Shown here: positions 16,773-25,527 of the stretch, piece after piece | Layout of the letters: every line of letters starts with the position of its first letter | Numbering within the stretch: position 1 is the stretch's first letter | Source of the DNA: Hyphomicrobiales bacterium | GTDB lineage: Bacteria; Pseudomonadota; Alphaproteobacteria; Rhizobiales; Beijerinckiaceae | Direction: 5' to 3' | DNA: 64,000 nt | NCBI GenBank assembly: GCA_027489535.1 | Contig: JAIXZO010000022.1 | Coordinates: 186,001 to 250,000, forward strand | The notes under the pieces: generated by a model | What the model saw: only the letters and a program-made list of their open reading frames with translations | Told to the model about the DNA's origin: nothing | Database searches by the model: none | Made by a program: the position numbers and the translations under genes

Positions 16773-18175
16773 TGCGCTTCGAAACGAGGTCCGGCGGCCC
16801 GGGAGAGGACCTTTCCGGGGTTCATGATGTCTTGAGGGTCGAGCGCGGTCTTGATGCGCCGCGACAGCGCCAATTCCCCTTCGGAACGCCGCCGCTCGAG
16901 TTCGACGACGCGGTACTGCCCGATGCCGTGCTCGGCCGAAATGCTTCCGCCGAAGCGTTGAACGACGTCGTGGACGATGCGGTTGACGTCGTCGGGCGCG
17001 TGCCCGTCGATCAGGATGTTGTAATGCAGGTTGCCGTCGCCGAGATGGCCGAAGCAGTTGACGCGGGTGCCCGGCGCCTTGGCCGCGAGCGCCTCGCCGG
17101 CCTCGACCAAAAATTGCGGGATCAGCGGGATCGGCACCGAAACGTCGTGCTTGACGCTCTTGCCCTCCTTGGCCTCGGACTCGGTGATGCGCTCGCGCAG
17201 CATCCACAGATCCGCCGCCTGACGCCCGGATTCGGCGACCGTGCCGTCGAGCGCGAAACCCTGCTCCAGCGCGTTGCCGAGCGCGGTTTCCGCCGCCTCG
17301 CGCAGCCCCGACAGGCTGGAGGCGGCTTCGATCAGCACGAACCAATCCCCGTCGGCGATGGGCCGCTTGAGGCCGAAATGCTTCTCGACGAGTTGCAGGG
17401 ACGAGCCCGCGATCAGCTCGAAGGCTGAGATGCAGTCGCCCAATTCGTCCTGCGCGCAGGCCAACAGATCAAGCGCGGCCTGCGGGTTCGGCACGGAGAG
17501 GAGCGCGGTGACCGAGAATTTCGGCGCGGGCACGATCCGCAACACGGCGGCGGTGACGATGCCGAGCGTGCCTTCGGTGCCGATGAACAACTGCTTCCAG
17601 TCGTAGCCCGCATTGTCCTTGCGCAAGCGGCGCAGCCCGTTGGCCACCGTGCCGTCCGGCAGCACGACCTCAAGGCCAAGCACGAGCGAGCGCGCCATGC
17701 CGTAGCGCAGCACGTTGACGCCGCCCGCATTGGTGGCGATGACGCCGCCCACGGTGGCGGAGCCTTCCGCCGCAAGGCTGATCGGCAACAGACGGCCGAC
17801 GGCCGCGGCCGCATCTTGGGCCACCTTGAGAACCACGCCGGCTTCCGCTTCGAGCGTCAGGCCGACGGGATCGACCTCGCGCAGCGCGTTCATGCGCGAC
17901 AGCGACAGCACGAGTTCGGTGCCGCTCTTGTCCGGCACCGCGCCCCCCGCCATGCCCGTATTGCCGCCCTGCGGCACGAGAGCCGTGCCGGAATCGCGGC
18001 ACAAGGCCACGACGGCGGCGACTTCAGCCGTGTTCGCGGGCCGCACGACGGCCAGCGGCGTGCCGGGAAACAGCTTCCGCCAGTCGATGGAATAGCCCGC
18101 GAGATCGGCCGGATCGGTGATGAGGCCGGACGGGCCGAGGAGATCGCGCAGGCGGGATACGAGATCGGACGCCAT
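16769..18175 (-). CDS. FAD-binding oxidase, D-lactate dehydrogenase/GlcD type
   Basis: 468 residues from the ATG at 18175, sharing one base with the upstream stop (TGATG). It belongs to the VAO/PCMH flavoprotein family. The FAD-binding segment is visible as PQGGNTGMAGGAVP (about 67-80), followed by EGSATVGGVIATNAGG. The C-terminal substrate domain carries CFGHLGDGNLHYNI and SAEHGIGQ, conserved in D-lactate and D-2-hydroxyglutarate dehydrogenases and in GlcD. It probably oxidises a D-2-hydroxyacid, passing electrons to quinone or ETF. It follows the E1 fusion and precedes the GMC gene. Confidence 0.93.
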   Translation of the reverse strand: MASDLVSRLRDLLGPSGLITDPADLAGYSIDWRKLFPGTPLAVVRPANTAEVAAVVALCRDSGTALVPQGGNTGMAGGAVPDKSGTELVLSLSRMNALREVDPVGLTLEAEAGVVLKVAQDAAAAVGRLLPISLAAEGSATVGGVIATNAGGVNVLRYGMARSLVLGLEVVLPDGTVANGLRRLRKDNAGYDWKQLFIGTEGTLGIVTAAVLRIVPAPKFSVTALLSVPNPQAALDLLACAQDELGDCISAFELIAGSSLQLVEKHFGLKRPIADGDWFVLIEAASSLSGLREAAETALGNALEQGFALDGTVAESGRQAADLWMLRERITESEAKEGKSVKHDVSVPIPLIPQFLVEAGEALAAKAPGTRVNCFGHLGDGNLHYNILIDGHAPDDVNRIVHDVVQRFGGSISAEHGIGQYRVVELERRRSEGELALSRRIKTALDPQDIMNPGKVLSRAAGPRFEAQ

Positions 18176-20376
18176 CAGGATACCGCCTCCACGAGCGCGG
18201 GATCGAGCGGCATGCCCTTGGCGGCCATGACGGCGGCGATGCCGCGCGCGGCTTCCGGCCGGCCCGCGAAGGCCGCGCGTTCGAGCACCTTGGAGATGGT
18301 GGGCGAGGCCGTGCGGCCCCGCACGCGCTGCACCGGCTGGTCGAGCCAATCCATGTAGCGGCGCTGGATTTCGTCCGCGAGACGGCCGCCATAGGAGGTG
18401 CCTTCGACGCCCTGCTCCGCGATGAGCACGTTGTTGGTGCGCCGGATGCTCTCGCCGATCGTCTCCCAATCGAGCGACGCGAAGTCGAGCGTGCGCAGGT
18501 CGACGACCTCGGCATCCGCCCCGAGCGCGTCGGCCGCCTCCACCACGTGACGAAGCATCGCCGAATAGCTGAGCACGGTCATGGCCGATCCGGGGCGCAC
18601 GATCTTCGCCTTGCCGAGCGGGATGACGTAATCGAGATCGTCGGGGATCAGGCCGTCGCTCTGGTAGAGATCGACATGCTCGATGACGAGCACCGGGTCC
18701 CGGCCCGCCAGAGCGGCGTTCATCAGACCCACATAATCGAACGGCGTCGTCGGCGCGATGATGCGCCAGCCCGGCGAGGTGGAGAAGATGCCGGCGGGGT
18801 CGAGCGAATGCTGCGAGCCATAGCCTGTGCCCATCGCGATCTTGGTGCGCAGGATCAACGGGACGTCGGTGGTGCCGCCGAACATGTGGCGGGCCTTGCC
18901 GATCTGGTTGAACACCGCGTCGGCCGCGACCCACATGAAGTCGGGATACATGAATTCGATGATCGGCCGGAAACGCCCGTCCATGGCAAGCCCGCAAGCC
19001 ACGCCGGTGAACGCCGCCTCGCTGATGGGGGTGCCGATGACGCGGCCGGGATAAGCCGCCGCCAAGCCGCGCGTCGCGCCGTTGGTACCACCCTTGAGGC
19101 GATGCACGTCCTCGCCGAACAACAGGAGCCGGTCGTCTTCGGCGAAGCGGCGATGCAGCACGTCGGCGACGGCATCCACGAACTTCGTCTCCCGCATCGC
19201 GCCGCCATGCGTCTCGGCTTCCGCGGTGCGCTTGCCGGCATGGCTCGGCAATTCGCCCCGGATGCCGACGTCCACGAAGGTTTTGTCCGGCCACATGTCG
19301 GCGCGGATGCGACGGCGGTTGCCGTCGGGTTCGACCAGACGGTCGGTGTGGCGGGCCATCGCGTCGAGACAACGTTGGCGCAGCGCATCGACCTGCGCGC
19401 GGTCGATGAGGCCGCGGTCGATCATTTCATTTGCGGTGCGGTCGAGCGGGTCGCGCGCCTTCCAAGCCGCTTCTTCTTCCTTTTCGCGATAGCCGAAGGC
19501 GGAGCCGGGGAACGGGCCGTTCTGGTGGAAGAAGCGGTAGACGTCCGCCTCGATCACCGTCGGTCCCTTGCCCGCGCGCATCAAGGCGACGGCCTGGGTC
19601 GTGGCGAGGTGAACCGCGAGCGGGTCCATGCCGTCGACCTTCCAAGCGGGAATGCCGAAGCCGGGGCCGCGGCCCGACAGGCGCGTCTCTTTCGTCACCT
19701 CGTCCACGCGCGTGGCGACGGCGTAACCGTTGTTTTCGATGAAGAACATCACCGGCAGCGACCAAGCCGCGGCCAAGTTCATCGTCTCGAGCGTCGCGCC
19801 GATGTTCACCGCCCCGTCGCCGAAATAGGTGACCGCGACGTCGCCCGTGCCGGCGCGCATATGGGCCATGGCCGCGCCCGCCGCGAGCGGCACGCCGCCG
19901 CCGACGATGGCGTTGGTGCCGAGACCGCCGGCTTCCGCCCAGCGCAGATGCATCGAGCCGCCGCGGCCGTGGCCGTAGCCGGGTTCGAGGCCGAGAATTT
20001 CGGCGAGCGTGCGGTAGAGCACCTCTTCCGTCGGATCGGAAAGTTCTTGGACCGGCGTCATGCCCGGCGCGACATAGGCGAGCGCCTTGGCGAGGAATTG
20101 GTGGTGGCCGCGATGCGACCCGTTGACCTGATCGCCCGCCCGAAGGCCGACGATGGAGCCGACCGCGCCGCCTTCCTGCCCGATGGAGGAATGCGCGGGG
20201 CCGTGCACCAGCCCCTCGCCCGCCAATTCGAGCACCTTTTCCTCGAACGCGCGGATCAGATGCAGCTGAGCCAGCATCTCGCCGAGCAGCTTGGGATCGG
20301 CCTTCTTCCAATCCGCCGGCGTGGTCTTGAGTTCAACCCACGGAGCGGAAGGTGCAAGCGGAACGAGTTTCGGCAC
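18175..20376 (-). CDS. 2-oxoacid dehydrogenase E1, alpha and beta subunits fused
   Basis: 733 residues from a GTG at 20376 (GAGGT 7 nt upstream). The alpha half (1 to about 370) has the thiamine diphosphate motif beginning GDGAVNIGATLE and ending in ENN, near residues 185-215. The beta half starts near 392 (TKFVDAVADVL, LLLFGEDV) and ends with the transketolase C-terminal domain. Such E1 enzymes decarboxylate branched 2-oxoacids, acetoin or pyruvate and need E2 and E3 partners. No E2 or E3 gene is in the window, so it must borrow them or do a different ThDP reaction. Its position among dehydrogenases of the liv operon suggests oxidation of an imported oxoacid. Confidence 0.92.
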   Translation of the reverse strand: MPKLVPLAPSAPWVELKTTPADWKKADPKLLGEMLAQLHLIRAFEEKVLELAGEGLVHGPAHSSIGQEGGAVGSIVGLRAGDQVNGSHRGHHQFLAKALAYVAPGMTPVQELSDPTEEVLYRTLAEILGLEPGYGHGRGGSMHLRWAEAGGLGTNAIVGGGVPLAAGAAMAHMRAGTGDVAVTYFGDGAVNIGATLETMNLAAAWSLPVMFFIENNGYAVATRVDEVTKETRLSGRGPGFGIPAWKVDGMDPLAVHLATTQAVALMRAGKGPTVIEADVYRFFHQNGPFPGSAFGYREKEEEAAWKARDPLDRTANEMIDRGLIDRAQVDALRQRCLDAMARHTDRLVEPDGNRRRIRADMWPDKTFVDVGIRGELPSHAGKRTAEAETHGGAMRETKFVDAVADVLHRRFAEDDRLLLFGEDVHRLKGGTNGATRGLAAAYPGRVIGTPISEAAFTGVACGLAMDGRFRPIIEFMYPDFMWVAADAVFNQIGKARHMFGGTTDVPLILRTKIAMGTGYGSQHSLDPAGIFSTSPGWRIIAPTTPFDYVGLMNAALAGRDPVLVIEHVDLYQSDGLIPDDLDYVIPLGKAKIVRPGSAMTVLSYSAMLRHVVEAADALGADAEVVDLRTLDFASLDWETIGESIRRTNNVLIAEQGVEGTSYGGRLADEIQRRYMDWLDQPVQRVRGRTASPTISKVLERAAFAGRPEAARGIAAVMAAKGMPLDPALVEAVS

Positions 20377-20386
20377 GGGCGATACC

Positions 20387-21124
20387 TCAGAGGTAACCGT
20401 AAGCGGTCCAACCGCCGTCCACGCCCATCACCTGACCGGTGACGGCGCGCGCGGCGTCGGAAGCGAGAAAGCGGGCGGCGTCGGCGACTTCGTCGGTCTC
20501 GATCATCCGGCCGATGGGCGTGCGGGCTTCGAGCTTGGCCGGGTCGAGCCGTCCGCGCGCGACGAGTTCGTCCACGAACGGCGTGCGGACGTAGCCGGGG
20601 GCTATGGCGTTGACGCGGATGCCGAGCTTGGCCCATTCGATCGCCAACGCCTTGGCCATCATCACGACGCCGCTTTTTGAAACGCAGTAGCCGAGCCGTT
20701 CGGGCGCGGCGACGGTGCCGTACATCGAGGCCATCAGCAGGAGCGAGCCCCCGCCGGTCTTCGACATGCGCTTGCCGGCTTCCTGCGCCGTGAGGAACAC
20801 CCCGTCGAGATTGACGGACATGACGCGACGCCAAGCCGCGAAATCAAGCTCGAAGGTCGGGCAGTTCTGCGAGACGCCTGCATTCGCCACGACGACGTCG
20901 AGGCCGCCGAGGGCCTTCTCCGCAGCGTCGAAGCCGGCGCGGACGCTTTCGGGGTCTGCGACGTCGCAGGCGATCACTTCGACGCCCGCGAGCTCCGTCG
21001 GCTCGCGGTCGAGGACCGCGACCTCCGCGCCGGCCTCGCGAAAGGCGCACACGATCGCGAGGCCGATGCCGGAGCACCCGCCGGTCACGATCGCGCGACG
21101 TCCCGCGAGGTCGGCGGAAGCCAT
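20387..21124 (-). CDS. SDR family oxidoreductase
   Basis: 245 residues. Classical short-chain dehydrogenase: cofactor motif GGCSGIG near residues 16-22 (a Cys replaces the usual second residue), VVANAGVSQN in place of NNAG, YCVSK as the YxxxK active site, and NAIAPGYVRTPF after it. The ATG at 21124 shares one base with the AroE-like stop. It is NAD(P)-dependent oxidation or reduction of an unidentified alcohol or ketone. It stands between the AroE-like and E1 genes. Confidence 0.92.
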   Translation of the reverse strand: MASADLAGRRAIVTGGCSGIGLAIVCAFREAGAEVAVLDREPTELAGVEVIACDVADPESVRAGFDAAEKALGGLDVVVANAGVSQNCPTFELDFAAWRRVMSVNLDGVFLTAQEAGKRMSKTGGGSLLLMASMYGTVAAPERLGYCVSKSGVVMMAKALAIEWAKLGIRVNAIAPGYVRTPFVDELVARGRLDPAKLEARTPIGRMIETDEVADAARFLASDAARAVTGQVMGVDGGWTAYGYL

Positions 21125-21918
21125 CAGCGGATGCCTACGAAGTCGGCCATTAGATGGCGCTGCGCCAGCAACATCGGCTTGCCGGGATGCACGCGGCAGC
21201 CCTTGGCACGCGCGGCCGCCATGATCGCCGTCTCTTCCGGATCCATGATGATCTCGGCCACGGTCTGGTCGGGCGTCAGCGTCGCAGCGTCGAGCGGCAG
21301 CGGGTCGCCGCTCCGCAGGCCGAGCGAGGTGCCGTTGACGACGAGTTCATGCCCGGAGGCGTCGGACATGCCGATGTCGACCTGCAGGTTCGGATGCGCG
21401 ACGGCGAGGCGTCGGACGAGGTCTTCCGCCTTCGCACGGGTACGGTTGGCGATGGTGAGGCGGGAGATGCCCGCATCCCCGAGCGCGAAGGCGATGGCGT
21501 TGGCCGCCCCGCCCGCTCCCGCGAGATAGGCGCTCATGCCCTTGGGGTCGATGCCGTTTGCCTTCAGGCCTTCCACGAAGCCGGTGCCGTCGAGCATTTC
21601 GCCCACGAGCCGGCCGTCCGCTTCGCGCCGCACGGTGTTGACCGCACCGATGAGGCGCGCGGTCGGGCTGACCTCGTCGCAGAGATCGACCATCGCCGAC
21701 TTGTGCGGCACGGTGATGATGAAGCCGCCGCAATTGCGCATGGCGCGCAGCGCCGCAACGGCCTTCGGCAGATCGTCCGCCCCGACATGGAACGGGATCA
21801 GCACCCCGTCCACGCCTCTCTCGGCGATGAGCGCGTTGATGGTCTGCGGCGTCTTCACCTGCACGATCGGGTCGGCGAGGATGGCCCAGACGCGGGTCCG
21901 ACCGGTGATCTCCGTCAT
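21124..21918 (-). CDS. Shikimate dehydrogenase-like oxidoreductase (AroE family)
   Basis: 264 residues, AroE length. The catalytic lysine motif is kept (VPHKSAM), as is the NADP-fold AGGAANAI. The shikimate-binding SxS serines of true AroE (in HSKSP) are replaced: here the segment reads QVKTP. It therefore probably does not serve the aromatic pathway but oxidises or reduces a shikimate- or quinate-like or other hydroxyacid substrate. Location inside an ABC-transporter catabolic operon agrees. ATG at 21918 follows GAGGG. Confidence 0.85.
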   Translation of the reverse strand: MTEITGRTRVWAILADPIVQVKTPQTINALIAERGVDGVLIPFHVGADDLPKAVAALRAMRNCGGFIITVPHKSAMVDLCDEVSPTARLIGAVNTVRREADGRLVGEMLDGTGFVEGLKANGIDPKGMSAYLAGAGGAANAIAFALGDAGISRLTIANRTRAKAEDLVRRLAVAHPNLQVDIGMSDASGHELVVNGTSLGLRSGDPLPLDAATLTPDQTVAEIIMDPEETAIMAAARAKGCRVHPGKPMLLAQRHLMADFVGIR

Positions 21919-21928
21919 GGTCGTGCCC

Positions 21929-22633
21929 TCAAATCCCGAGATAGGCGGTCTTGACGTGCGGATCGGCCAGCATGCCCGCGCCGGTATTTTCGCGCGCGAT
22001 GCTGCCGTTCTCGATCACATAGGCCCGCTCGGCGATCTTGAGCGCATGGAACGCCTTCTGCTCGACCAGCAGCACGGTGGTGCCCATCGAGCGGATGCGC
22101 TCCACGATGCCGAACATCTGGCCGACGATGATCGGCGCGAGGCCGAGCGAGGGCTCGTCGAGCATCAGGAGCTTCGGCGAGGCCATGAGACCGCGCGCGA
22201 TGGCCACCATCTGCTGCTCGCCGCCCGAGAGCGAGCCGGCGAGCTGATCGACGCGCTCGCGGACGCGCGGGAAGATGTCGAGCACCTCTTCGAGCCGCTC
22301 GTTCACGCCCTTGCGGACATTGGGGTGGTAGGCCCCCATCAGGATGTTGTCGCGCACGGTCATGACCGGGAAGAGCTGGCGCGCCTCCGGCACCTGAATG
22401 AGGCCGCGGCCGACGATGTCGGCGGGCTCCATTCCGGCGATGTCCACGCCGTCGAACTCGATCTTCCCCTTGGTGGGCTTCACGAGACCCGAAATGGCGC
22501 GCAGCAGGGTCGACTTGCCCGCGCCGTTCGACCCGATGATCGTGACGATCTCGCCGTCGCCGACGTTCAGCGACACGTCCTGCAGGATGACGGTCCGGCC
22601 ATAGCCGGCCGTGACGTCAGAAACCTTGAGCAT
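21929..22633 (-). CDS. livF: ABC transporter ATP-binding protein LivF
   Basis: 234 residues with the full ATPase set: Walker A GSNGAGKSTL, Q-loop region, signature LSGGEQQ, Walker B LMLDEPSLGLAP and H-loop. LivF is the second ATPase of Liv-type (branched-chain amino acid or, often, other carboxylate/amide) importers. It overlaps the livMG end by 17 nt and is followed after 10 nt by the AroE-like gene. Confidence 0.94.
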   Translation of the reverse strand: MLKVSDVTAGYGRTVILQDVSLNVGDGEIVTIIGSNGAGKSTLLRAISGLVKPTKGKIEFDGVDIAGMEPADIVGRGLIQVPEARQLFPVMTVRDNILMGAYHPNVRKGVNERLEEVLDIFPRVRERVDQLAGSLSGGEQQMVAIARGLMASPKLLMLDEPSLGLAPIIVGQMFGIVERIRSMGTTVLLVEQKAFHALKIAERAYVIENGSIARENTGAGMLADPHVKTAYLGI

Positions 22634-24452
22634 CGACGAAATCCTCTCCGAGATAGGCTTCGATCACCTTGCGGTTCTTCACGACCTCTTTCGGGTCGCC
22701 CTCGGCGATCACGCGGCCGGAGTCGATCACGACGATCCGGTCGGACAGGCTCATGATGGCCTGCATGTTGTGTTCGATGGCGATGACGGTGACGCCGGTG
22801 TCGCGGATCGAGCGGATCAGCTCGACCATGCCCATCGTGTCCGTCTGGTTCTGGCCCGCCATCACTTCGTCGAGCAGCAGGATGTCCGGTTCGCCGGCCA
22901 GCGTGCGGGCGACTTCGAGCCGCTTGAGCGCGCCGATGGGCAGGTTGCGGGCTTCCACGTCCTTCACGTCGAGCAGTCCCACCACCGCCGCGACGCGGAG
23001 GGCTACGGCGCGCGCGTCCTCGACGCCGGGGTGACGCAGGAACGCGCCGATCATGATGTTCTCGATGACCGAGAGGCCGCCGAAGGGCTGCACGATCTGG
23101 AAGGTGCGGCCCACGCCCAGGCGGGCGAAGGCGTCCGCGGCGGTCGGGGACACCATCGTGCCGTCATGCCCGCGCACCGCGATGGTGCCCGAGGTCGGCG
23201 TCAGGAAGCCCGAAATCTGGTTGAACAGCGTGGTCTTGCCCGCGCCGTTCGGCCCGATGATGCCGAGGATTTCGCCGCGCTTCAGCGAGACGGAGACGTT
23301 GTCGGTGGCGGTGAGGCCGCCGAATTTCATCACGAGGTCCTTGGCCTCGAGGATCGTCTCGCCCTTGGTGCCGCCGAGCGTGCGCAGCGCCGGGGCGATG
23401 CGCAGCGCCTCGCGACGGCCGCCGCCCGGAAGCCGGTCGATCCAGCGCGAGACGGCGGGGCCGAAGGTGCCGACCAAACCGGCCGGGAGCGTAAGCGTGA
23501 TCAGCACCAGCACGGTGCCGTAGACGAAGCCGTGCAGGCCGTTCGCCTGAGCGCCGAGCCAGCCGCGCGCCAGTTCCGCCAGCGGAACGACCAGCACGGT
23601 ACCGAGCAGCGGGCCCGCCACGGTGCCGAGACCGCCGATCAGCGAGAACATCGCGACCTCGATGGAGGTGCCCAGCGAGAACATCGTCGCGGGCTCGAGG
23701 AAGGTCAGATACATCGCGTGGAAGGCGCCGATCAGCGCGGTCAGCATCGCGGAGATGATGACGGCCTTCAGCTTCACGCCCGAATTGTCGATGCCGGCGG
23801 CCAAGGCCGCGTCCTCGCGTTCGCGCACCGCGGTCAGATAGAAGCCGAGCCGCGAGCGACGCACCATCAACGACGCCGCCATGCAGATCAGCAGCAGCGC
23901 GAAGGCGATGAAGAGGTAATTGGCCTTGTCGGTGAAGACCATCCACTTCCAGCCGATCTGCAGCGGCACGATCAACCCCGCCGAACCGCCGGTGAAGCCG
24001 ACGAAATGGATCGCCAACAGGCGGATCACTTCGAGGAAGGCGATGGTCGACAGCGAGAAGAACGGACCGCGCAGACGAAAGCACGGATAGCCGATGGCGA
24101 CGCCGACGGTCGCGGCGATCACCGCACCGACCCACATGCCGATCCACGGCGTGAGGCCGAAATGCTGGACCAGCAGCGCGGTGGTGTAGGCCCCGATGCC
24201 GTAGAACATCATGTGGCCGAGCGAGAGCTGCCCCGCATAGCCGCCCACGATGTTCCATGCGCTCGAAAGCGCGGCGAACACGCAGATCGTCACGAAGACG
24301 TGGATGAGGAAGGGCGAACCCGAGATCAGCGGAATGAGCAGGATCGAGGAAAGCGCCAGCAGGGACATGTAGACCTGCGGGCGGGTAAGCGCCGAGAGGA
24401 GCCCCCCTGCGGAGGCCGGAGCGGCGGGAGCGGTCGTGGCATCATGGGTCAT
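22617..24452 (-). CDS. livM/livG: Fused LivM permease and LivG ATPase
   Basis: 611 residues. Residues 1 to about 350 form the LivM permease (SGSPFLIHVFVTICVFAALS and further hydrophobic segments; GGYAGQLSLGH is the family hallmark). From about 370 a LivG ATPase follows with Walker A GPNGAGKTT (about 399-407), the family-typical degenerate signature GALKRLEVAR and Walker B LLLDEVMAGQ. The ATG at 24452 has GGAGTG 8 nt upstream. The fusion is genuine: no stop or second start site interrupts the joint, and the other Liv system in this window has the same architecture. Confidence 0.95.
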   Translation of the reverse strand: MTHDATTAPAAPASAGGLLSALTRPQVYMSLLALSSILLIPLISGSPFLIHVFVTICVFAALSSAWNIVGGYAGQLSLGHMMFYGIGAYTTALLVQHFGLTPWIGMWVGAVIAATVGVAIGYPCFRLRGPFFSLSTIAFLEVIRLLAIHFVGFTGGSAGLIVPLQIGWKWMVFTDKANYLFIAFALLLICMAASLMVRRSRLGFYLTAVREREDAALAAGIDNSGVKLKAVIISAMLTALIGAFHAMYLTFLEPATMFSLGTSIEVAMFSLIGGLGTVAGPLLGTVLVVPLAELARGWLGAQANGLHGFVYGTVLVLITLTLPAGLVGTFGPAVSRWIDRLPGGGRREALRIAPALRTLGGTKGETILEAKDLVMKFGGLTATDNVSVSLKRGEILGIIGPNGAGKTTLFNQISGFLTPTSGTIAVRGHDGTMVSPTAADAFARLGVGRTFQIVQPFGGLSVIENIMIGAFLRHPGVEDARAVALRVAAVVGLLDVKDVEARNLPIGALKRLEVARTLAGEPDILLLDEVMAGQNQTDTMGMVELIRSIRDTGVTVIAIEHNMQAIMSLSDRIVVIDSGRVIAEGDPKEVVKNRKVIEAYLGEDFVDAQGF

Positions 24453-24456
24453 CGGT

Positions 24457-25329
24457 TCACTCCGTCCCGCGGCCGAAGCCGAAGAGACCCGTCGGCTTGA
24501 AGATCAAGATGAGGATGAAGATCGCGAAATAGACGACCTCTTTGAGGTCGGGCGCGATGTAGTAGGCCGAGAGGCTGTCCACGAGGCCGATGATCATCGC
24601 GCCGGCGAACGCGCCGTACATGCTGCGCATGCCGCCGAGAACCACGACGACGAAGGCCGTCAGCACGAAATAGGTGCCCACCGTCGGGGTCGCCGGGAAC
24701 AGGGGCGAGACGAGCGCGGAGGCGAGGCCGACGCAGGCGGCGCCGAGGCCGAAGGACACGAGATAGATCCGGTCCACCCGCACGCCCATCAGCAGTGCCG
24801 CGTTGCGGTTCTGCGCCGTGGCGCGGATCGCCCGGCCGAGCGCCGTCGTCTGCATGAAGGCGTGAAGACCTCCGACGAGCAGGATCGACGCGCCCAGCAT
24901 CACGAGTTGGCCGACCAGCACGGTGTTGCCCGCAAAGGTCACGGAGCGCCGCACGTCGGGAGCGGAGACGGAATAGAGGTCCGCGCCGAACAGCATCAGC
25001 GCGAGGTTCACGAGCGCGGTCGAGAGGCCGACGGTCGCGAAGATCTGGATGTGCTCGTCGGCGTTCAACAGCGGCTGGATGATGAAGCGCTGGATCGCCA
25101 TGCCGAGGCAGAAGAGCAGGATCACGACCGGGACGGCCGAGGCATAGGGGTGAAGGCCGAACTTCGCGAAGAGCAGATAGACGGCATACATGCCGACCAT
25201 CAGAAGCTCGCCATGCGCGAAATTGACGACGCGGACCACGCCGAAGATGAGCGTGAGACCCACGCTGATGATGGCGTACATGCTGCCGAGCATGATGCCG
25301 TTGACGATGAGCTGGATGAAGACGTCCAT
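24457..25329 (-). CDS. livH: Liv-type ABC transporter permease LivH
   Basis: 290 residues, about eight hydrophobic segments. The LivH hallmark GLTLIFGVVRVVNFAHGELL is near residues 24-43. I use the ATG at 25329, the start of the conserved segment. The frame is open further upstream without a good start. It pairs with LivMG in the membrane. It ends 4 nt before livMG. A 198-bp gap with hairpins separates it from livJ. Confidence 0.93.
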   Translation of the reverse strand: MDVFIQLIVNGIMLGSMYAIISVGLTLIFGVVRVVNFAHGELLMVGMYAVYLLFAKFGLHPYASAVPVVILLFCLGMAIQRFIIQPLLNADEHIQIFATVGLSTALVNLALMLFGADLYSVSAPDVRRSVTFAGNTVLVGQLVMLGASILLVGGLHAFMQTTALGRAIRATAQNRNAALLMGVRVDRIYLVSFGLGAACVGLASALVSPLFPATPTVGTYFVLTAFVVVVLGGMRSMYGAFAGAMIIGLVDSLSAYYIAPDLKEVVYFAIFILILIFKPTGLFGFGRGTE

Positions 25330-25385
25330 CGGGCGAAGGTCCCTCGGGGCGGATGGGTCGCGCAAAGCGCGGCGATGCGTTCGAC

Positions 25386-25510
25386 CTGCCCTCCTCCCAG
25401 GCGGGAGGCAGGACGGCCGCCGGCGGAGGCCGGGCGCGTGGTCGATTGAACGGGAAAGCCCCCGAACGGGCGGGTTCCTCTCAGCCCTCCCCCGCAACGC
25501 GGGAGAGGGC
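25386..25510. repeat. Intra-operon hairpins between livJ and livH
   Basis: The main hairpin is GCCCTCCCCCGC (25484-25495), loop AAC, GCGGGAGAGGGC (25499-25510), with one mismatch. A second GC hairpin lies around 25386-25412 (CCTGCC...GGCAGG). No T-run follows on the minus strand. The arms match the hairpin at 13506-13530. Position after a binding-protein gene suggests transcript stabilisation that favours livJ. Confidence 0.5.
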
Positions 25511-25527
25511 CTCGAGAGAAAGCGGTC

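Noticed and set aside
16769-19372. FAD-linked oxidase as an 867-residue protein
   Set aside because: The upstream part is an out-of-frame reading of the E1 gene. The ATG at 18175 with TGATG overlap gives the family length of 468.
22617-24452. LivM-LivG fusion as a sequencing error
   Set aside because: The second Liv system at 43407 has the same fusion with a different linker, so the architecture is real.
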